Below, in pieces: positions 7,184-14,220 of a DNA stretch of 24,395 nt (the first letter of the stretch is position 1; every line of letters begins with the position of its first letter). Under the pieces are notes generated by a model. The model made no database searches. It worked only from the letters and a program-made list of their open reading frames with translations, and was not told the origin of the DNA. This DNA comes from Limiplasma sp045538465 (GTDB taxonomy: Bacteria > Bacillota > Clostridia > Christensenellales > Aristaeellaceae): the NCBI GenBank assembly GCA_045538465.1, contig JAZSRK010000129.1, positions 1-24,395 on the forward strand, given 5' to 3'. A program made the position numbers and the translations under genes.

Positions 7184-8131
7184 ATGGCCATCTTTATTAG
7201 AGCGGCAGCCTGTAGCAACAAGGGCCGTGTTCGAATGAACAATGAGGACAATTTTTATCTGGACGGTCTGTTCATGGATGAAACACAGCGCGATCAGGGA
7301 GGCTTGTTCAACAAGGACGAATTGTCCCGTGGTTTGTTTGCTGTGTGTGATGGCATGGGCGGTGAAGAAGCAGGCGAAGAAGCTTCTTTGCTGTCTGTTA
7401 AGCTGTGCGATCGTTACCGCAAGGAAGGAATGAGCACGCAGCCTGAAAAGCTTGCTGAGTTTTTAAAGAATGGCTGCAAGGAAGTGCTCCGCCAAGCCCG
7501 CGAGAATGGTAACCACTCCGGCGCAACCATCGCTATGCTGATCGCTGCAGAAGATGGCTTGTATGCTGCCAATATGGGCGATAGCCGTATCTATCGTTTG
7601 GTAGGCAAGGGCTTGGAGCAGGTATCGGAGGATCATACAGAAATTCAGAGGCTTCTTAGAAAACGGCTGATCACACCTGCACAGGCAAAAACGCATCCCA
7701 AGCGCCATATGATCTTGCAGTATTGGGGCATGCCGCTGGGAATAGCCCCCTTCCAGCCGTTTATTTCCAGAAAGATCCCCTATGCAGCCGGTGAACGCTT
7801 CCTTATCTGCAGCGACGGTCTTACTGATATGGTGGAAAACAATAGGATCGCTCAGTTGCTGCGTCAGCGCAAAAGCATAAAGGATATCACGCAGGAACTT
7901 GTAGACGAGGCGCTCCAAAATGGCGGCAAGGATAATGTGACCGTATTGATTTTGGAAGTATGCGATTCCGAAGGAACAGTCGAACCCAATCAACCGTTGC
8001 TTATGGATGATTCGTTGCAAAAACTGCTTAAGCCTGTTAAGGGCTGGTGGTTTGCGACGCTTGCACTGGGCATTGCCAGTATGTGCGTGCTGATGCGCTT
8101 GGCTGAGCTGGTTGCTCAGTACTTTAGATGA
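7184..8131 (+). CDS. Membrane-anchored PP2C-type Ser/Thr protein phosphatase
   Basis: This 315-aa metal-dependent phosphatase is the expected eraser for the operon's kinase. PPM/PP2C motifs appear in order: RVRMNNEDNF (15-24), VCDGMGG (54-60, metal-binding Asp56), SGATIAM (112-118), NMGDSRIYRL (130-139), CSDGLTD (209-215) and GGKDNVTVLIL (247-257, metal-binding Asp250). All metal ligands expected of the family are present. After the catalytic domain a Pro-containing linker leads to one C-terminal membrane helix (about 288-307), which places the enzyme at the inner face of the membrane beside the kinase and the T-V-N-P-Y protein. GGAAGGTGAG precedes the ATG. It lies 18 bp after the previous gene. 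Confidence 0.95.
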   Translation: MAIFIRAAACSNKGRVRMNNEDNFYLDGLFMDETQRDQGGLFNKDELSRGLFAVCDGMGGEEAGEEASLLSVKLCDRYRKEGMSTQPEKLAEFLKNGCKEVLRQARENGNHSGATIAMLIAAEDGLYAANMGDSRIYRLVGKGLEQVSEDHTEIQRLLRKRLITPAQAKTHPKRHMILQYWGMPLGIAPFQPFISRKIPYAAGERFLICSDGLTDMVENNRIAQLLRQRKSIKDITQELVDEALQNGGKDNVTVLILEVCDSEGTVEPNQPLLMDDSLQKLLKPVKGWWFATLALGIASMCVLMRLAELVAQYFR

Positions 8132-8178
8132 TCGTGCATCAGATTTGCAAATAGAACAAAAGAAGGGGTGTGCTGCAA

Positions 8179-11100
8179 ATGTTTTTTCTGTGGGTTCGCA
8201 GCGGCAATAACGGAAAAAGTTACTATCTTCCAGAGGTAATGAACTGGTCCGGGCATTTGCATGTTGGAAGCGAATTGACGGGAAGCAGCAGCGTTGCGTT
8301 GCCTGTGACCGCGCTCAACGGTGTTTTTTCTATTGAGCTGCCCGAAGGTTTCAACTGGCTTGATGGCTACCATGGAAACAAGCTGGAGCACTGTCAGCTG
8401 GTGTCTCTTGGCAACGGTGCCATGAAGCTGGATATACATGTAGCGCAATGCAAAAAGAGCGATAATGCAATGCGGAAATATGTATTGCCCAGATTTCCTA
8501 TAACAATAGGCAGCAAGGAAGGCAATGCGATTCAATATCAGGAGCCTTCTGTATCCCGTACCCACGGTGCGCTTGCCCCACAGGGAAATGGCTCGTGGCA
8601 GTATACCGATCACAGCAAATTTGGCACCTTTGTGAACGGGCGCTTGTTGCTCAATGCCAGCAAAACACTGCAGTACGGGGATCGGATCACCATCCTGCCG
8701 TCGCTGTCTATCTTGTTTTTGGGCAATTGCATTGCTGTTAACCACATCGACAGCCTTGTTGTGGTTCCTGAGATCAGCAAGCTCGTTCAGCCTGCGATCG
8801 CTGCCCCCAATGTTGATAATTCCGTATGGAAAGAATATCACCGCGCCCCCAGACATATTCAGCAGCCCAACGAGGAAACGATCGAGATCGATCCCCCCAT
8901 CGAAAAAGAAAAGAAAAAGGAACTGCCCACGTGGCTTGCGGTAGGCCCTTCCTTGACGATGGTCATGCCTATGCTGATGAGCTCTTTGCTTATGCAGCGC
9001 AGCATGGGTTCCAGCTTGGTCATGATCGGTACATCTTCTGCGCTTGCCGTTATGTGGAGTTTGTTCAACAGACGCTATCAAAAACAGCAAAGCGAAGCTA
9101 CCGAAGCCCATCGCCAGATCATTTGCCGCCAGTATTATGCGGAGATGGAAGAGCGGATCCAAGCGGAAACTGACCGGGAACGCAAGCGCCTTTTGTATAA
9201 TTATCTCAGCCCGAGCGAATGCACCGGCTTGCCGTCTGCCTCCAACCATCGTTTGTGGGAGCGTCTGTCTACGCATAATGATTTTCTGCATATCCGTCTT
9301 GGTCTTGGCGAACGCAGCTTGCCCACGACCCTCAGCATCAAGCCCGATAAGATCTCTCTTACGGACGATCCCCTTCGCCATGAGGCAAAGCGTCTTCACG
9401 ACCAATACAGCATCATGAATAATGTACCCATCGTGCTTTCCTTGAAGGAGAACACGATCATCGGTATTCTGGGTGATAAGACCATGCCGTGGCTAATGCA
9501 GAGCATGGTGCTGCAAGCAGCGGCAAACCACAGTTATCACGATGTGCGTATTGCTGTTATTCACGGTGAGAAAGAAGAAAAGCTGTGGCAGTATACCAAG
9601 TGGCTGCCTCATGTATATGCATCGGATGACCGTTCGCTGCGTATGTCGGTTTGCCATACCAGCGCGATCCAAGAAGTGCTTTCCCACATCGATAACGTGC
9701 TGAGCGTGCGTGCCGATATGAAGGAAAACAGAGAAGAGGATAGCGAGGAAACGCCGCTGCCGTGGTACATCGTCTTCTGTACCGATCCGGATTATTTGGA
9801 AGATCAATCCATTATGCGCTACCTTACGGCGAGCGATCTTGGCATAACCTTTGTTTTGCAAGCCCCCACCATGGAGCGTTTGCCCAAAGAGTGCACCACC
9901 GTTATTGAAGCTACTGGTCAATTGGGTGCCGTTTATACTCCCGATGGCAAGATGACAGGTGTGCACTTTGAAGTGGCGACCGAAAAACAACTGGAAAGTT
10001 TTTCGCACACCATTGCTCCGGTACGAATCAAGGAAGTTTCCGAGGATTCTGCCATCCCGTCCCTTGTTACGTTCCTTGAGACCTATCAGGCACGCAGCAT
10101 AAACGATATTGATATTCGCTATTTCTGGAATGAGAACCACGCTTGGCAAAGCGTAAAATCTCGTTTAGGTCTTAAAGCAGGCTCTATGCCGTTTGTGCTT
10201 GATATTTCCGATAAGAACCACGGCCCCCATGGCTTGATCGCTGGTACCACAGGCGCTGGTAAGAGCGTTCTTTTGCAGACTTTCATTTTGTCTCTGGCGA
10301 TCAATTACAGCCCCACGGAGATCCAGTTTATTCTGATCGACTATAAGGGCGGCGGTACGTCGGAAGACTTCCGTATTCTGCCTCATGCTGCCGGTATTAT
10401 CGACTCTTTGCAGGGCGAACGCAGAATTTTCCGTGCGCTCGCTTCCGTTAAGGGCGAGATCCTTCGTCGCGAAGAGATCTTTAAGCGTGTCGGCGTAAAC
10501 AACATCGATGACTATATGAAGTACTACAACAACGATGAGTCTGAAGAAGCACTTGGTCATTTGATCATCATCGTTGACGAGTTTGCCGAACTGAAAAAAG
10601 AACAGCCTGAGTTTATGAGCGAATTGGTCAGTGCTGCTCGTGTAGGTCGTTCGCTGGGCATGCATCTTGTGCTTGCCACGCAGAAACCTTCCAACTCTGT
10701 TAGCGACGAGATCGCTGCGAATACTCGCTTCAGAATTTGTCTGCGCGTAGCAAGCAAGAGCGATTCCAACGAAATGCTCAAGCGGCCGGATGCTGCATAC
10801 CTTAAAGGTATGGGACGGTGCTATGTACAAGTGGGCAATGATGAATTGTTCGAACAGGTACAGACCAGCTATTCCGGTGCGGAATATGCCCCCGGTGCTT
10901 TGCGTGCCGAAGAAGAGCCCCGACTCCTCAACGAGGCTGGTCAGCCCATCAAGTTGAAGCGCAAAAAGGCAGAGGCACAGCAGGGCAGCGAAAATACGCC
11001 CAAGAAAACAGAATTAGATGCTGTGCTGGAGTTCTTGAATGAAACTTGCGATAAGTATCATTTCAACAAGGCAAAGCCGATGTGGCTTGAGGAGATCAGC

Positions 11101-12831
11101 CAGACGCTGCTGTTGGAACAGATCCAGCCCCTTGCGCAGTCTGCTTTCCGCGATGGTTGTTGGCCTGCCAATAGCAGCGATGAGCTGCTGGCTTACTACG
11201 CCATGGCAGATGACATCGAAAAGCAGCGCTATATTCCCGTTGCTATCGATTTTATCACAGAGAAGAACTTGATGCTTTGTGGCCTTTCCGGCAGCGGCAA
11301 AACGACGGCTCTGCAAAGCATGGCAGTATCGTTGGCACAGCGCTATACGCCAGAACAGGTGGAAATGTATGTGTTCAGCCTTACCAGCCGAATGCTCAGC
11401 TGTCTGGAATCGTTGCCGCATGTGGGTGAGATCGTTTACGATGAAGAGCTGGATGAACAGGTTCGCTTGATGGAAATGCTCTACCAAGAGAGTGAACGCA
11501 GAAAGAAACTCTTCGCTCAGATGTCCACCGATAACTTTGTTCAGTACAACAAGTTTGTGCGTACGTTGAACGATGGCAAGCACGAAACGGTTCCGTTTAT
11601 TGTGGTTTTCATCGATCGTATGCAGCAATTGCGCGAGTGGACCGATAACAAGCTGGAAGACAAGCTGCAGCTCTTCTACGACATGCTGCGTTCTGCAAGC
11701 AGTCAGGGTATCTACTTTGTTATGACAGCCTACGATCGCAGCGAACTGCCCGGCAAGTACCAGTCGTTTGTACGCGGTATTTCTCTGCAGATGAATGATC
11801 GTATGGATTATGCAGAAGCGATCGGCGCACGTGTACCGATCGAGTGGGGCGGCATTCAGGAATGCCCTGGTCGCGGTATGATCGCCAGAGTGGATAAGGA
11901 AGCCAAGGTTACACATATCTATGAGATCCAGACGGCGGTCTATCACACAGTTGAGTCCGACTCGCTGCGTGCGGATGCGATCCGTTCGTTGGGCGCAGAG
12001 ATGAAGCGTGCTTGGCAGGGCAAGCTGCCCAAGGGCATCGAGCGTATTCCTGAGGAACCCAAGCTCAGCTTGCTTATGCAGCATGAAACCGCTGTGGCAG
12101 ATATGCAACGTGTGGATCGGCTGCCTTGGGGCTATGAAAAGAATACCGGTAAGATGTTCAGCCTTGATCTGCGTGAGCAGTTCTCCATGCTGGTATGCGG
12201 CCCCAAAAAGTCGGGCAAAACCAACGTGCTCAAGAATATGGCTACGGTCTTCGCACGCAAGGGCGCGCAGGTATATTTGATCGGTTCGGATGATCTGATC
12301 TATTGGGGCAAGCAAAGAAATATGCAGGTGTTTGCCTACGATCAACAGGAATGGCAAGAGACCTTCAACAATATCTTCAGCAAGGATGTTCCCGAACGGA
12401 GCGAGCTGCTTAAGAAAGCAAAAGAAGAAGGCGGCGTTGCCGGTAGAAATCGCCTGCTGGCGACCTTCCAACCCATCGTTGTATTGATCGACGATTTCGA
12501 TCAGTACATAGATAAGTTGGGCGAAACATCCCCGTACGTTACCAACTTGCGCCATTTCTACGGTGATAATGTATCTGGCTATGGAATTTATACGTTCGTT
12601 ACCATGTCGCACAATGGGTATCAGCGTATGCATCTCAAGCAGACGGTCGTTGCCATGGCGCAGGCCAATCGCGGCTTGATGCTTCAGGGCCGCTTGGCAG
12701 ATTGCCTCCCCTTCGACATCAATATCCCGTACAACAAGAAGAACGAAGTTTATCCGCTGGGTGAAGCAATGCAGATCAGCGAGCAGGAGACGATGCAGGT
12801 CGTCATTCCCCAATGGGATGAGTTGAATTGA
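8179..12831 (+). CDS. essC: T7SS FtsK/SpoIIIE ATPase with N-terminal FHA domain (EssC/YukBA-like)
   Basis: This 1550-aa protein is the motor of the type VII secretion machine. Residues 1-90 are beta-rich and may be a degenerate first FHA domain. A clear FHA domain follows (about 95-180; IGS at 110-112, SRTH at 126-129, VNG at 152-154). Two membrane helices lie at about 252-297. Three ATPase domains follow, with Walker A GTTGAGKS (689-696), GLSGSGKT (1035-1042) and GPKKSGKT (1341-1348). Walker B in domain 1 ends in the catalytic Asp-Glu (IIIVDEF); domains 2 and 3 have Asp-Arg (VVFIDRM) and Asp-Asp (VVLIDDF), so only domain 1 looks fully catalytic. Length and order match Firmicutes EssC, not actinobacterial EccC, which lacks the FHA. 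The ATG at 8179 is 10 nt after GAAGGGG; an in-frame GTG at 8170 is too close to that site. Confidence 0.96.
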   Translation: MFFLWVRSGNNGKSYYLPEVMNWSGHLHVGSELTGSSSVALPVTALNGVFSIELPEGFNWLDGYHGNKLEHCQLVSLGNGAMKLDIHVAQCKKSDNAMRKYVLPRFPITIGSKEGNAIQYQEPSVSRTHGALAPQGNGSWQYTDHSKFGTFVNGRLLLNASKTLQYGDRITILPSLSILFLGNCIAVNHIDSLVVVPEISKLVQPAIAAPNVDNSVWKEYHRAPRHIQQPNEETIEIDPPIEKEKKKELPTWLAVGPSLTMVMPMLMSSLLMQRSMGSSLVMIGTSSALAVMWSLFNRRYQKQQSEATEAHRQIICRQYYAEMEERIQAETDRERKRLLYNYLSPSECTGLPSASNHRLWERLSTHNDFLHIRLGLGERSLPTTLSIKPDKISLTDDPLRHEAKRLHDQYSIMNNVPIVLSLKENTIIGILGDKTMPWLMQSMVLQAAANHSYHDVRIAVIHGEKEEKLWQYTKWLPHVYASDDRSLRMSVCHTSAIQEVLSHIDNVLSVRADMKENREEDSEETPLPWYIVFCTDPDYLEDQSIMRYLTASDLGITFVLQAPTMERLPKECTTVIEATGQLGAVYTPDGKMTGVHFEVATEKQLESFSHTIAPVRIKEVSEDSAIPSLVTFLETYQARSINDIDIRYFWNENHAWQSVKSRLGLKAGSMPFVLDISDKNHGPHGLIAGTTGAGKSVLLQTFILSLAINYSPTEIQFILIDYKGGGTSEDFRILPHAAGIIDSLQGERRIFRALASVKGEILRREEIFKRVGVNNIDDYMKYYNNDESEEALGHLIIIVDEFAELKKEQPEFMSELVSAARVGRSLGMHLVLATQKPSNSVSDEIAANTRFRICLRVASKSDSNEMLKRPDAAYLKGMGRCYVQVGNDELFEQVQTSYSGAEYAPGALRAEEEPRLLNEAGQPIKLKRKKAEAQQGSENTPKKTELDAVLEFLNETCDKYHFNKAKPMWLEEISQTLLLEQIQPLAQSAFRDGCWPANSSDELLAYYAMADDIEKQRYIPVAIDFITEKNLMLCGLSGSGKTTALQSMAVSLAQRYTPEQVEMYVFSLTSRMLSCLESLPHVGEIVYDEELDEQVRLMEMLYQESERRKKLFAQMSTDNFVQYNKFVRTLNDGKHETVPFIVVFIDRMQQLREWTDNKLEDKLQLFYDMLRSASSQGIYFVMTAYDRSELPGKYQSFVRGISLQMNDRMDYAEAIGARVPIEWGGIQECPGRGMIARVDKEAKVTHIYEIQTAVYHTVESDSLRADAIRSLGAEMKRAWQGKLPKGIERIPEEPKLSLLMQHETAVADMQRVDRLPWGYEKNTGKMFSLDLREQFSMLVCGPKKSGKTNVLKNMATVFARKGAQVYLIGSDDLIYWGKQRNMQVFAYDQQEWQETFNNIFSKDVPERSELLKKAKEEGGVAGRNRLLATFQPIVVLIDDFDQYIDKLGETSPYVTNLRHFYGDNVSGYGIYTFVTMSHNGYQRMHLKQTVVAMAQANRGLMLQGRLADCLPFDINIPYNKKNEVYPLGEAMQISEQETMQVVIPQWDELN

Positions 12832-12847
12832 CCAAGGGGGTGATTCC

Positions 12848-13594
12848 GTGATTCTGCCGATGATTCTATATAACCTGGAGGAAGAAAGGCAGAATGTCCT
12901 GTTCGATGTTCTACACGAGCTGAGCATACAAGTAGACACACCGTTTCGCCTCGAAGTAAATACGGATAGTGTGGATGATGCCATACAAGCGATAGAAGAA
13001 GAAACAGGAATTGCTGCCGTCGTTCTGGGGGTAGATAACCTGAACCAGGATAAATACAAGCTTGCATTTCGGTTGGGGAATCTGGCAAAAATGCGCAACC
13101 GCGATCACTACGTGGTGTATGTGATCAAGGACAACAGCCAGTTGTCCCAGCTGCTTCCCTACTGTTCGCGCAGTGCAGGTATTTTGGTTTGTCCGCCCGA
13201 TAAGCAGGCGATTGAGCAGGTGTTTCGACCCTTGCTTGAAGATTATCATCAGATGTATGCCGATTTGCCGCCCCCCAATAGTAAGTGGCTGAATCTGAAA
13301 GCCTCGGGAAAGATCCATCGTGTACGCCTTGAGGATGTTATTACGATTCAGGCAGCGGAAAAAATGGTGGAGTTTCATACCCGCTCGCAGGATATATCCA
13401 TTTACAGCAGTATGGATCAGGTGGCGGGGATGGTAGATGACTCCTTCTTCAGGTGTCACCGTTCCTACTTCATCAATCGCGAGTACATTCAGTATGTAGA
13501 TTTTCAGGAAATGCTCATTCGCCTTATCGACGGAACGATCGTGCCATTGGCGCGTTCAATGAAGAGCGGTATGCATGAAGCGCTTGAAGCATAA
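12848..13594 (+). CDS. LytTR-type DNA-binding regulator with atypical receiver-like N-terminus
   Basis: This 248-aa protein has a C-terminal LytTR domain (about 146-245). It shows the typical KASGKIHRVRLEDVITIQA entry strand-helix pattern and the FFRCHRSYFIN and LARS(M)K motifs. The first ~130 residues have the alternating strand/helix look of a receiver domain. At the end of the third strand (AAVVLGVDNL) a Gly stands where the phospho-acceptor Asp is expected, so ordinary phosphorelay activation is doubtful. No histidine kinase is in the window. The start is GTG, supported by AAGGGGG 7 nt upstream. The gene begins 16 bp after essC and precedes the esaB-like gene, so it is probably an autoregulated operon member that controls this T7SS. 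Confidence 0.85.
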   Translation: MILPMILYNLEEERQNVLFDVLHELSIQVDTPFRLEVNTDSVDDAIQAIEEETGIAAVVLGVDNLNQDKYKLAFRLGNLAKMRNRDHYVVYVIKDNSQLSQLLPYCSRSAGILVCPPDKQAIEQVFRPLLEDYHQMYADLPPPNSKWLNLKASGKIHRVRLEDVITIQAAEKMVEFHTRSQDISIYSSMDQVAGMVDDSFFRCHRSYFINREYIQYVDFQEMLIRLIDGTIVPLARSMKSGMHEALEA

Positions 13595-13615
13595 CCAAGC
13601 CGGTAGGAGGATTAT

Positions 13616-13867
13616 ATGGAAACGATTATTGTTGAACTATGTATTGGCGCCACTGGTAAAGAAGCCGATTTTATGCTGCCTGCGCACATACCGGTTTCAA
13701 GCTTGATCAAGGATCTGGCGGGGTTGATCGAACAGGCATTTCAGAACGTTACCTTTGCAGAGGAAGAGGTCAATCTGTTTGACATGGTATCGCAGCGAAT
13801 GATCCCGCCGACCTATACCTTGGCGCAGGCCAATATTGGCGATGGTCATCGCTTAATGATCGTTTGA
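13616..13867 (+). CDS. esaB: EsaB/YukD-like ubiquitin-fold T7SS protein
   Basis: This 83-aa cytosolic protein matches the YukD/EsaB family in size and pattern: an N-terminal beta strand (TIIVELCIG), a hydrophobic D-x-x-L-P-x-x-V-like stretch (ADFMLPAHIPVSSLI), a helix with L-I-x-x-A, and the closing T-L-A-Q-A-N-I-G-D-G-H-R-L-M-I-V strand. The G-D/G-x-x-L-x-I/V ending is typical of this ubiquitin-like family. Such proteins are conserved members of Firmicutes T7SS loci, where they influence substrate handling or ATPase function. GTAGGAGG lies just upstream of the ATG. Its position next to essC and a WXG100-like gene supports the call. Confidence 0.87.
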   Translation: METIIVELCIGATGKEADFMLPAHIPVSSLIKDLAGLIEQAFQNVTFAEEEVNLFDMVSQRMIPPTYTLAQANIGDGHRLMIV

Positions 13868-13895
13868 TCTGCTAAAGAATAAAGGAGGATAAAAC

Positions 13896-14186
13896 ATGAG
13901 CTTTGAGTACAATTCGGAAGAGGTTCGCAGAGTAGCCAAAGAAATTGAACGGATCGCGCAAAATGTTAAGAAACTGTCCACCGACAACGTTAAAAAGATG
14001 CGGGGCACGGTGCAGGATAGCCTGAAGGGCGATGCTGCCAACGCGCTGGAAGACGTGCTTACCGATCTTTCGTCCGATATCAATAAGATCGGTAATGGTT
14101 TGGATGGCCTTTACAAGGCATTGATGGAATACGCCAGAAGGGCAGAGCTTGCCGATCTTGCTGCCAAGAAAGCGATCGAAGGTTAA
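13896..14186 (+). CDS. WXG100-like small helical protein without the Trp
   Basis: This 96-aa, all-helical protein has the length of WXG100 (EsxA/EsxB) proteins. The turn between the two long helices, residues 43-45, reads L-K-G where W-x-G is expected. The four WXG100 proteins downstream have their Trp at 43-44, so the register agrees and the Gly is kept. It has no Y-x-x-x-D/E export motif near its end. It may be a heterodimer partner or a structural EsxA-like component rather than cargo. A strong AAAGGAGG precedes the ATG. The gene lies between esaB and the VWA/FHA gene, separated from the main WXG100 cluster by 3.3 kb. Confidence 0.75.
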   Translation: MSFEYNSEEVRRVAKEIERIAQNVKKLSTDNVKKMRGTVQDSLKGDAANALEDVLTDLSSDINKIGNGLDGLYKALMEYARRAELADLAAKKAIEG

Positions 14187-14220
14187 TAAACTACGCAAGA
14201 AAGCAAATGGAGGGGTCACC

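Noticed and set aside
8116..9405. Minus-strand open frame (429 codons) opposite the 5' part of essC
   Set aside because: It covers the FHA and membrane part of essC, has no domain of its own and no upstream translation signal.
11014..13098. Long minus-strand open frame (694 codons) opposite essC and the LytTR gene
   Set aside because: It crosses two clearly coding plus-strand genes, and its product lacks any domain pattern. It is explained by codon bias of the sense genes.
14149..14220. Upstream extension of the VWA/FHA gene to an earlier start
   Set aside because: It would overlap the preceding gene and put a basic non-signal stretch before the membrane helix. GTG 14221 has a GGAGGGG site and a normal signal-anchor start.
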